From: Actinophytocola gossypii
Lineage (GTDB): Bacteria; Actinomycetota; Actinomycetes; Mycobacteriales; Pseudonocardiaceae
Length of the DNA: 64,000 nucleotides
Direction: 5' to 3'
NCBI RefSeq assembly: GCF_025165815.1
Contig: NZ_JAFFZE010000016.1
Span: 150,047-214,046 of the forward strand
Shown piece by piece: positions 25,809-32,878 of the stretch. The notes under the pieces were generated by a model. It ran no database searches. It was not told the DNA's origin and saw only the letters and a program-made list of their open reading frames with translations. The stretch's first letter is position 1; each line of letters starts with the position of its first letter. The translations under genes were made by a program, and so were the position numbers.

Positions 25809-25906
25809 CCCGCCCGGCTTCGACCGGTCGTCGAGCGTTTCTCCGGCGTGGTTGCTTACTGTCGCCCGAGCTGCCACCGAGGGTGAGCGCGGGAGGGGGA
25901 TCGGCT

Positions 25907-26758
25907 GTGCGGTCCGAGATGCGGGTCCCCGACGAGCGACTCCCCGGAGAAGGGCACGGCGCGCGGATCTCCGTCCTCGCCGGCGCCCCGGGGTTCCCCC
26001 GGCTGGGGGCCAGCGTGTTCCCGCTCGCCCACTGGATGGCCAGGCGGCACGCGCTGGTCGGCGCCGAGGTCGGGGTCACCGCGGGCCTGCTGGACCGGTT
26101 GCCGGTCCCGCCGACCGTGGTGATCGTGGTCGAGCCGGACGTCGACGCCGGCACCGTCGTCGACCGGCTGCTGCCGGCCGCGCACGGGATGCTGCCCTCG
26201 GCCGGCACGCTGACCCTCGGCATCGCGAGCCCCGCCCCGGTCCGGCCGGGGTCGGCGGGCGCCCTGGTGATGTACAACCTGCACCTTGACCCGCTGCCGG
26301 AGGCGCTGGTGGAGGCCGCCGCGGCGGGCCGCCGGTGCGGGCTGACCACCGTGCACGGCAACACCGTCCTGCTGCTGCAACGGTTCGTGCCGGTCACCGC
26401 GTCCGCCGTGGTGCACGCGCACCCGGACCGGCGGCGACCGGTGCGGATCGACGGGCGGTGGGGGCTCACCGAGGCGTCCTCGCCGGCCGACACGTTCGAG
26501 GTGCCGGCCGACGGCACCGCCGGGCGGGAGCTGCTCGCCTGGAAGCCGACCGCCCACGTGCCCGCGCGCGGTGGCACCGGCACGGTGAACCTGCCGCACA
26601 ACCGGCGGCACCGGTACTCGCTCGGCCGCGCCACCGTCCGGCAGCTGGCCGCGCTGTCCCGCGACGCGGCGGTCACCGCCCGGCGCCCGCTGTCGCTCGA
26701 CATCGCGCTCGCCGCGACCGGGCCGGTGGTGCTGCGCTGCCGCCCCGCGGTCGGCTGA
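25907..26758 (+). CDS. Degenerate PEP-synthase/PPDK N-terminal-like protein
   Basis: 283 residues. The second half reads like the ATP-grasp part of PEP synthase/pyruvate phosphate dikinase. SAVVHAHPDRRRPVRIDG corresponds to the G-V-x-F-T-x-x-P strand pair, WGLTEASSPADTFEV to the W-G-L-G-E-x-V element, and LSLDIALAATGPVVLRCRP to the closing D-I-E-W-A...L-Q-x-R-P. The N-terminal nucleotide-binding region is short, and the swivelling His domain and PEP domain are absent. It may bind ATP or a phosphate donor without the full reaction, as in some antibiotic-modifying or regulatory relatives; this is inference. GTG 25907 has GGGAGGGGG upstream. It lies between a SARP gene and a two-component pair. 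Confidence 0.6.
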   Translation: MRSEMRVPDERLPGEGHGARISVLAGAPGFPRLGASVFPLAHWMARRHALVGAEVGVTAGLLDRLPVPPTVVIVVEPDVDAGTVVDRLLPAAHGMLPSAGTLTLGIASPAPVRPGSAGALVMYNLHLDPLPEALVEAAAAGRRCGLTTVHGNTVLLLQRFVPVTASAVVHAHPDRRRPVRIDGRWGLTEASSPADTFEVPADGTAGRELLAWKPTAHVPARGGTGTVNLPHNRRHRYSLGRATVRQLAALSRDAAVTARRPLSLDIALAATGPVVLRCRPAVG

Positions 26759-26846
26759 CCCCTGGAACCCGCCCTGCTCCCGTCTCGAGGTGACTTCCAG
26801 GCTCGGCGCACACCATCGAGGAGCAACCAAGTCCTCGGAGGTCACC

Positions 26847-27554
26847 GTGCCCCGCGCGCTCACCGTGGAAGACCAGCACGCACCAGGCTCCGGCACGTGC
26901 CGGACGTGCGAGTGCGAGCACTACCGGGAGATGGTCCGGCTGCGGCGGAACCTGCACGACGGCCTCGGCCCGGGGCTCGCCGGGATCATGATGCGGGCCG
27001 ACGTGCTCACCCAGCTGCTCAGCGCGGACCAGGGCGCCGTCGAGGAGATGCTGCGGGAGCTGCGTCGCGAGGCGGCGTCGTTCATGGCCGAGTTCCGCCG
27101 CATGCTCGCCGACCAGAGCCCGGTCGAGCTGGACGGCCACGACCTCGACGAGGCGCTGCGCACCCTGGCCTGGCGGATGAGCCGGGCGAGCGGCAACACG
27201 CTGCTGGTCTCCACCGACGTGGAACCCGCGGCGGTCGGCGTTGACCGGGCCGCGCAGGTCGCCGCGTTCTGGATCGCCAAGGAAGCCCTCACCAACGTGG
27301 TCAAGCACGCGAAGGCCCGCACCTGCGCGATCCGGGTGTGGGTCGACGGCGGGCTGTGGCTGGAGATCGTCGACAACGGCGTCGGCGGCGGACCCGGCGG
27401 CGCCCGACTGCGGCGGCGCGGCGTCGGCCTGACCTCGATGGCCAGCCGGGCCACGGAGCTCGGCGGCTGGTGCGACGTGTCCGACAACGGCGTCGGCGTC
27501 ACGGTCACCGCGCACCTGCCGGCCCCGTCGCCAGCGGAGGAGTCCTTGTTGTGA
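26847..27554 (+). CDS. Soluble NarL-type sensor histidine kinase
   Basis: 235 residues with no membrane segment. A short N-terminus carries TCRTCECEH (a C-x-x-C-x-C-x-x-H cluster) at about residues 17-25. A HisKA_3 phosphoacceptor domain follows (RRNLHDGLGPGLAGIMMRA, phosphorylated His at about residue 36) and then a HATPase_c domain (KEALTNVVKHAKA, DNGVGGG, RGVGLTSMASRATELGG). The Cys/His cluster could bind a metal or Fe-S centre and act as the sensor. It overlaps the response regulator gene by four bases. GTG at 26847 follows CGGAGG. Confidence 0.9.
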   Translation: MPRALTVEDQHAPGSGTCRTCECEHYREMVRLRRNLHDGLGPGLAGIMMRADVLTQLLSADQGAVEEMLRELRREAASFMAEFRRMLADQSPVELDGHDLDEALRTLAWRMSRASGNTLLVSTDVEPAAVGVDRAAQVAAFWIAKEALTNVVKHAKARTCAIRVWVDGGLWLEIVDNGVGGGPGGARLRRRGVGLTSMASRATELGGWCDVSDNGVGVTVTAHLPAPSPAEESLL

Positions 27555-28228
27555 CAGCTGATCTGATAGTGCGGGCCGAGCGGCCGGCGCCCCCGATCCG
27601 GGTCGTGATCGCCGACGACCACCCGGTGTACCTGTCCGGGCTGCGGATGCTGCTGGACACCATCGGCGTGGTCGAGGTGGTCGGCGAGGCGCGGACCGGG
27701 CAGGAGGCGCTGGCCGAGATCTACCGGCTGCGCCCGCACCTGGCGCTGATGGACGTGAACATGCCGGGTGCCAGCGGCATCGAGGTGACCAAGACGCTCG
27801 CCACCCGCTGCCCCGACACGGCCGTGATCATGCTGTCGATGCTGGAGGACCGGGACACGTTCCTGGCCGCCATGCGCGCCGGTGCGCGCGGCTACCTGGT
27901 CAAGGGCGCGTCCTCGGAGGACATCGGGCAGGCGATCGGGACCGTGCGGCGCGGCGGCGTCGTGTTCGGTGCCGCGGTGGCGAACTGGGCGCTGGAGTAC
28001 CTGAACAAGCCCCGCGAGTCGGCCAAGCCGTTCCCGGAGCTGACCGACCGGGAGCGGGCGGTACTGGAGCTGGTCGCCGACGGGCTGGGCAACGCGTCGA
28101 TCGCGCGCCGGCTCGGGCTGTCCATCAAGACCGTGCGCAACTACCTGTCGCGGATCTTCGCGAAGCTGCAGATCGCCGACCGCACGGAGGCCGCGGTCCA
28201 GGCCCGGCGCGCGGGCCTGGGGAACTGA
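27551..28228 (+). CDS. NarL/LuxR-type response regulator
   Basis: 225 residues. The receiver domain has VVIADDHPVYLSGLRMLL (acidic pair), LMDVNMPG (phosphoacceptor Asp near residue 70) and KGASSEDI (the conserved Lys). The C-terminal LuxR helix-turn-helix has LTDRERAVLELVADG and SIARRLGLSIKTVRNYLSRI. It is the partner of the preceding soluble kinase and is translationally coupled to it. A strong bidirectional hairpin ends the unit. The regulon is unknown. Confidence 0.94.
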   Translation: MTADLIVRAERPAPPIRVVIADDHPVYLSGLRMLLDTIGVVEVVGEARTGQEALAEIYRLRPHLALMDVNMPGASGIEVTKTLATRCPDTAVIMLSMLEDRDTFLAAMRAGARGYLVKGASSEDIGQAIGTVRRGGVVFGAAVANWALEYLNKPRESAKPFPELTDRERAVLELVADGLGNASIARRLGLSIKTVRNYLSRIFAKLQIADRTEAAVQARRAGLGN

Positions 28229-28237
28229 GCGGAAAGC

Positions 28238-28275
28238 AAGGAGCCCCGGCCGGTGTGAACCGGCCGGGGCTCCTT
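28238..28275. terminator. Bidirectional intrinsic terminator
   Basis: A 16-bp perfect stem (AAGGAGCCCCGGCCGG and its complement) with a six-base loop lies between the convergent response-regulator and membrane-protein genes. Confidence 0.85.
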
Positions 28276-28281
28276 CTCCGC

Positions 28282-28971
28282 TCACACCTGAGCCGGTTGC
28301 TCCACGGTGGGTGCCGCGGCCGGGGCGCGGCGCACCGCCAGCAGCACGGTCAGCACGATGATCCAGAGGAACCCGGCGAACCGGCCGATCGGCGTGGCGA
28401 CGACGAGCGTCGACACGATCGGCGACGCCGCCGCGACCACACCGATCGCGCCGATCACCATGCCGCTGATCCGCAGCCAGGCCGGGATGGCCAGGCCGTA
28501 CGCGGCGGCCAGCATCATGGCGCCGAGCGCGGCGATGTGGATCGGCCCGGCGAGCCAGAACGACATCTGGTACAGCAGCTGGGCCGACGCGTCGTCGTTC
28601 ACCAGGTCGGTGGTGCCCAGCGCGACCGTGGCGGCGGTGCCGACCATCAGCGTCACCGCGGACGCGACCCCAGCGCCCTGCACCAGCTCCGCCGCGGCGC
28701 CGCCCCGCCCGGTGCGGCGCAGGTACGCGGCGAGGATGCCGGCGAAGCACAGCAGCGCGAACGCGCTCAGGATCTGCAGGCCGGCGCTCTGCCCCATCCG
28801 GTCGGCGCCGTCGCGGATGTAGCCGGCGACCGTGGCCATGTCGTCGGTCGGTCTCGGGAAGCCGGCCCCGGACATGCCCTGCACGATCGTCCCGGCGAAC
28901 CACAGCACGACGAACAACGAACCCGTCAGCACTCCCCAGTTCCCCCGACGGGCGTCCTGGTTGGCGGTCAT
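28282..28971 (-). CDS. DUF4386-like membrane protein
   Basis: 229 residues with six membrane helices and the layout of DUF4386-type proteins: a first helix around residues 12-32, a soluble loop with FPRPTDDMATVAGYIRDG, then five more helices ending in LWIIVLTVLLAVRR. No catalytic residues are evident. It is the gene immediately downstream of the next two-component system's regulator, on the same strand with a 115-bp gap, and could be its target. Function unknown. Confidence 0.7.
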   Translation of the reverse strand: MTANQDARRGNWGVLTGSLFVVLWFAGTIVQGMSGAGFPRPTDDMATVAGYIRDGADRMGQSAGLQILSAFALLCFAGILAAYLRRTGRGGAAAELVQGAGVASAVTLMVGTAATVALGTTDLVNDDASAQLLYQMSFWLAGPIHIAALGAMMLAAAYGLAIPAWLRISGMVIGAIGVVAAASPIVSTLVVATPIGRFAGFLWIIVLTVLLAVRRAPAAAPTVEQPAQV

Positions 28972-29086
28972 CGCACTCCTTCCCTCGATGGCAGGCGGCC
29001 ACGACGGTGGCCGGCCCCAGCCTGACAGCGCGCGCTGACACGCGCCTCGGGCCGAGGGAGGCTTCGCGAGTACCCCAGCGGGCGTA

Positions 29087-29752
29087 CTACTCCGCCCAGC
29101 CGGGGCGGACCAACCCGGACTCGTAGGCCAGCACGACGAGCTGCGCCCGGTCGCGGGCGGCGAGCTTGATCATGGCCCGGCTCACGTGCGTCTTGGCCGT
29201 CGCGGGGCTGACCACCAGGCGCTCGGCGATCTCGTCGTTGGTCAGGCCCTCGCCGACCAGCGCCACCACCTCGCGCTCGCGTTCGGTCAGCACGCCCAGG
29301 GTGGACGGCTCGGGCGCCTTCTTCGCGCGGGTGGCGAACTCGCCGATCAGCCGGCGGGTGACGCCGGGCGAGAGCAGCGCGTCGCCCTGGGCGACCACCC
29401 GGACCGCGCGCACCAGCTCCACCGGCTCGGTGTCCTTCACCAGGAACCCGCTGGCGCCGACCCGGATCGCCTCGAAGACGTACTCGTCCTCCTCGAACGT
29501 GGTCAGGATGAGAATGTGCACGTCGGACAGTGCCGGGTCGGCGGAGATCCGGCGGGTGGCCTCCAGGCCGTCCAGGCCGGGCATCCGGATGTCCATCAGC
29601 ATCACGTCCGGGCGGTGCTCGCGGGCCGCGGCGACCGCCTCGTTGCCGTCCACCGCCTCGGCGATCACCTCGACGTCGGGCTGCGCGTTCAGCAGCGCCC
29701 CGAAACCGGCCCGGACCAGCGCCTGGTCGTCGGCCAGTACAACTCGAATCAT
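29087..29752 (-). CDS. NarL/LuxR-type response regulator
   Basis: 221 residues: a receiver domain (VVLADDQALVRAGFGALL, LMDIRMPGLDGLEATRR, LVKDTEPVELVRA) and a LuxR helix-turn-helix (LTEREREVVALVGEGLTNDE, VVSPATAKTHVSRAMIKL). It is coupled by ATGA overlap to the membrane histidine kinase upstream and is therefore its partner. Start ATG 29752. This pair often controls ABC exporters or cell-envelope genes; a MacB/FtsX-like exporter lies across the divergent promoter region. Confidence 0.94.
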   Translation of the reverse strand: MIRVVLADDQALVRAGFGALLNAQPDVEVIAEAVDGNEAVAAAREHRPDVMLMDIRMPGLDGLEATRRISADPALSDVHILILTTFEEDEYVFEAIRVGASGFLVKDTEPVELVRAVRVVAQGDALLSPGVTRRLIGEFATRAKKAPEPSTLGVLTEREREVVALVGEGLTNDEIAERLVVSPATAKTHVSRAMIKLAARDRAQLVVLAYESGLVRPGWAE

Positions 29753-30942
29753 GACTCGTCCTCGATCCCACCGGTGGAGCCCGTCGGCAACGTCGCGGCG
29801 ACCAGGAAACCGCCGCCGGGCCGGGGCCCCGCGGTCAGGGTGCCGCCGAGTGCCTCGGCCCGTTGCCGCATCCCGGTCAGGCCGCTGCCGGTACCCTCCG
29901 CCGAGATGGCGTGCGCGCCGCCGCGCCCATTGTCGAGCACCTCGACGGACAGCTCGCCGGGCAGGTAGCCCAGCCGCACGGTGGCCTGCGTCGGGCCGGC
30001 GTGCCGGTAGGTGTTGGTCAGCGACTCCTGCACGATCCGCAGGGCCGCCGCGTCCACCCCGCTGGGCAGCTGCCGGTGTTCGCCGGTCACCTCCAGCGAC
30101 ACCGGCAGCCCGGCCTCCCGCATCCGCTCCAGCAACCGGTCGAGCTGGTCGAGGCTGGCGACCGGCTGGCGCGGCGCCGAGCCGTCGGCATCTCCGTTGG
30201 CGTCCTTGAGCACCCCCAGGATGTTGCGCAGCTCGACCAGCACCTCCTTGCTGGACTGTTTGATCGCCGAGAGCGCCTGCCTGGCCTGCTCCGGCTGCTC
30301 GTCGATGAGGTGCAGCGCCACCCCGGACTGCACGTTGATCAGCGACACGTGGTGGGCGAGCACGTCGTGCACCTCGCGGGCGATCTTGAGCCGTTCCTCG
30401 CTGGCCAGGCGGCGGCCCTGTTCCTCGAGCGCCCGCACGGCCTGCTCGGCCCGGTCGTGCCGGGCCTTGATGATCTCGGCGAGCCCCAGGATCAGCGCCA
30501 GCCACGCGACGCCGAACCCGATCCCGGACAGCTCGAGGTCGTAGTACTGGCTGGTCATGGAGAGGACGACGGTGACCGTGCCGAGCGAGACGGCCGACGA
30601 GACCCAGGCCACCAGCCGCGGCGCGTGCAGCCCCGCGTTGAACGCCGCGATGACCGCGGACAGGAACACCGGGCCGATCGGGAACCGCAGCGCCGCGTAC
30701 AGGACGGTGATCGCTACCGTGACGTAGAGCGTGAGCAGCGGCCGGGAGCGGCGCAGCAGCAGCATCGGTGGCCCGGCCAGCACCAGCACGTAGGTCAGCG
30801 CGTTCAGCTGGGCGTGCTCCTGCGGGATCGAGGCCGGGTAGGTTCCGATGACCTGGACGAACGCGACCGGGATGACGAGGGCGAACGGGGGCAGCCCGCC
30901 GAGGGGCCCCTGTGAGGTGCGCTGCGGCCCCGCGGACGTCAT
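29749..30942 (-). CDS. Membrane sensor histidine kinase (NarL partner type)
   Basis: 397 residues. Five to six N-terminal helices occupy residues 20-155 with short loops, so the signal is probably sensed within the membrane. The HisKA_3 domain has REVHDVLAHHVSLINVQSG (phosphoacceptor His in E-V-H-D) and the HATPase domain has ESLTNTYRHAG, DNGRGGA and GSGLTGMRQRAEALGG. The start is taken at ATG 30942; an upstream in-frame ATG at 30960 cannot be excluded. It is divergent from the DUF1707 gene, with an inverted repeat in the gap. Confidence 0.92.
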   Translation of the reverse strand: MTSAGPQRTSQGPLGGLPPFALVIPVAFVQVIGTYPASIPQEHAQLNALTYVLVLAGPPMLLLRRSRPLLTLYVTVAITVLYAALRFPIGPVFLSAVIAAFNAGLHAPRLVAWVSSAVSLGTVTVVLSMTSQYYDLELSGIGFGVAWLALILGLAEIIKARHDRAEQAVRALEEQGRRLASEERLKIAREVHDVLAHHVSLINVQSGVALHLIDEQPEQARQALSAIKQSSKEVLVELRNILGVLKDANGDADGSAPRQPVASLDQLDRLLERMREAGLPVSLEVTGEHRQLPSGVDAAALRIVQESLTNTYRHAGPTQATVRLGYLPGELSVEVLDNGRGGAHAISAEGTGSGLTGMRQRAEALGGTLTAGPRPGGGFLVAATLPTGSTGGIEDES

Positions 30943-30998
30943 GTGCCGACCGTAGAACAACCCGACCGACCCTGACCTGCTGGCTCGACCCGTTCACG

Positions 30999-31062
30999 AC
31001 CCTGACCGGGACGCGTACGCCCCAGGGCGCAGGGACGGCCATCGCGCGTCGCCGGTCAGGGT
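30999..31062. promoter_or_regulatory. Spaced 11-bp inverted repeat between divergent operons
   Basis: ACCCTGACCGG at 30999-31009 and its complement CCGGTCAGGGT at 31052-31062 lie in the 180-bp gap between the histidine kinase gene and the DUF1707 gene. A third GACCCTGACC-like copy lies at 30968-30977. This could be the binding site of the adjacent response regulator, or a large hairpin in either leader. Confidence 0.45.
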
Positions 31063-31122
31063 AGGCCGGGTTCAGTCGCCCGTCCGACGACGAAACCGCT
31101 GCTCGGCGGCACAGTTGACGGT

Positions 31123-31578
31123 ATGAACGAGCCAAGCGAGCGGAAGCGGTCGAACTACCCCGTCCGCGCTTCGGACGCCGAGCGGGAACGCGTCGCCACC
31201 CTGGTGAGCGACGCCGCCGGCGAGGGCCGACTGACCCTCGCCGAGGCCGAGGAGCGGATGAACGCCATCTACGCCGCCACCTACCGGTACGAGCTGGACC
31301 GGTTCGTGGCCGACCTGCCAGAGCCGGTCGAACGGCCGGCGAACCCGGCGCGCCGGTTCGCCGGGATGCCGCAGCGGCTGCGCGTGCACGCCACGGTCGC
31401 CGCCGTGCTGTCGGTGTTCCTGATCGTGCGCTGGGTCGCCTCCGGGGTGCCGTTCTTCTGGCCGGCGGGCCCGATGCTCCTGCTGTGGGGCAGCTACTTC
31501 GTCCACGCGGCCGTCGTGCGGCGCGGGGGTCGAGGGGTTCGTCAGTGGGGGCCACCACCCTGGGGGGTTGAACGGTGA
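31123..31578 (+). CDS. DUF1707 / 2TM domain membrane protein
   Basis: 151 residues. The N-terminal DUF1707 SHOCT-like domain has the family start PVRASDAERERVATLVSDA and the GRLTLAEAEERMNAIYAA helix. A 2TM domain follows (VHATVAAVLSVFLIVRWVA and FWPAGPMLLLWGSYFV). Function is unknown; DUF1707 proteins in actinobacteria are often next to two-component systems and envelope-stress genes, as here. Its stop overlaps the start of the next gene, beginning a four-gene unit that includes an ABC exporter. Confidence 0.88.
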   Translation: MNEPSERKRSNYPVRASDAERERVATLVSDAAGEGRLTLAEAEERMNAIYAATYRYELDRFVADLPEPVERPANPARRFAGMPQRLRVHATVAAVLSVFLIVRWVASGVPFFWPAGPMLLLWGSYFVHAAVVRRGGRGVRQWGPPPWGVER

Positions 31579-32129
31579 CGCGGACAGAGACGGGTATCGC
31601 CATGGCGAACAAGCCGGTCATCAAGCCCCTGCACGGGGTGCCACGCAAGGTCTGGCAGCTCATCCACATCGTCAGCGCGGTCGGCTGGCTCGGCATCGAG
31701 GTCTGCGTGCTCGGGCTGGCAACGATCGGGTTGACCACCGACGACCCCGGCACCGCGCGCACCGCCCACGACGCGGGGATGCTGCTGGCCGACACGTTCT
31801 TCGTCCCGGCGACCGCGCTGATGTTCGTCAGCGGTCTGGTCCTCGGCCTCGGCACCCGGTGGGGCCTGGTCAAGTACTACTGGGTCGCGGCGAAGCTGGT
31901 GATCGGCATCGCGCTGCTGGTCGCCGCCACCTTCGCGCTCAAGAACGCGGTGGTCGAGGTGGCCGGACTCTCCGCCGCCGGCGAGCTGACCGACGGCGAC
32001 GAGATCAGTTTCGTCGGCATGCTGTCGGTGATCGCGCTGCTGACGCTGGTCGCCGCGCTGCTGTCGGTCGTGAAGCCATGGGGAAGGATCCCCTGGCGCA
32101 CCCGTACCCCTCAGACCCAGGAGTCGTGA
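31575..32129 (+). CDS. DUF2269-like integral membrane protein, paralogue 1
   Basis: 184 residues with four helices. It starts its first helix with KVWQLIHIVSAVGWLGIEV and ends with VAALLSVVKPWGR. Length, helix positions, the H-I-V-S-A-V-x-W-L-G motif and the V-K-P-W-G-R end are shared with the protein at 57780-58334 in the PKS region, so the two are paralogues. The His in the first helix is conserved between them. It is coupled to its neighbours by GTGA and TGATG overlaps. Role unknown; an accessory of the exporter is possible. Confidence 0.8.
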   Translation: MTRTETGIAMANKPVIKPLHGVPRKVWQLIHIVSAVGWLGIEVCVLGLATIGLTTDDPGTARTAHDAGMLLADTFFVPATALMFVSGLVLGLGTRWGLVKYYWVAAKLVIGIALLVAATFALKNAVVEVAGLSAAGELTDGDEISFVGMLSVIALLTLVAALLSVVKPWGRIPWRTRTPQTQES

Positions 32130-32878
32130 TGACGATCATGACCGAGACCGTCACGGGCCTGGCGGCCCGCGCGGACGGCGTCACCAAGGCCTACGGCACC
32201 GGCGCGGCGGCGGTGACCGCGCTCGACGACCTCAGTGTGGACGTCCAGCGTGGACAGTTCACCGCGATCATGGGTCCGTCCGGGTCGGGCAAGTCGACGC
32301 TCATGCACTGCCTCGCCGGGCTGGACACGGTGGACTCCGGCGAGGTGTGGATCGGTGAGACCCGGCTGACCGGGCTGGGCGACAAGGGCCTCGCCGACCT
32401 GCGGCGCAACCGGGTCGGGTTCGTCTTCCAGCAGTTCAACCTGCTGCCGACGCTGTCGGCCGAGGAGAACATCACGCTGCCGCTGGCGATCGCGAACCGC
32501 AAGCCGGACCAGGCGTGGTTCGACACCGTGGTCGAGGCGGTCGGCCTCGCGGACCGGCTGACCCACCGGCCGAGCGAGCTGTCCGGCGGGCAGCAGCAGC
32601 GGGTCGCCTGCGCGCGGGCGCTGCTGCCGAAGCCGGACGTGATCTTCGCCGACGAGCCGACCGGCAACCTGGACTCCCGCTCCGGCACCGAGATCCTGCG
32701 GTTCCTGCGCCGCTCGGTCGAGGAGTTCAACCAGACGATCGTGATGGTCACCCACGACGCGGGCGCGGCCGCGTACGCCGACCGGGTGGTGTTCCTGCTC
32801 GACGGCCGGCTGGTGCACGAGCTGCGCGACCCGGACGCCGAGACCGTGCTCGACACGATGAAGTCGTTGGACACGTGA
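32129..32878 (+). CDS. ABC transporter ATP-binding protein (LolD/MacB type)
   Basis: 249 residues with Walker A GPSGSGKST, Q-loop FVFQQFNLLPTLSAEEN, signature LSGGQQQRVACARALL, Walker B VIFADEPTGNLDS and switch His in MVTHDAG. The E-P-T-G-N-L-D-S sequence and overall length are those of the LolD/MacB/FtsE group, which drives mechanotransmission by FtsX-type permeases rather than substrate import. It is followed without gap by that permease. Start ATG 32129 after CAGGAG. Confidence 0.95.
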   Translation: MTIMTETVTGLAARADGVTKAYGTGAAAVTALDDLSVDVQRGQFTAIMGPSGSGKSTLMHCLAGLDTVDSGEVWIGETRLTGLGDKGLADLRRNRVGFVFQQFNLLPTLSAEENITLPLAIANRKPDQAWFDTVVEAVGLADRLTHRPSELSGGQQQRVACARALLPKPDVIFADEPTGNLDSRSGTEILRFLRRSVEEFNQTIVMVTHDAGAAAYADRVVFLLDGRLVHELRDPDAETVLDTMKSLDT

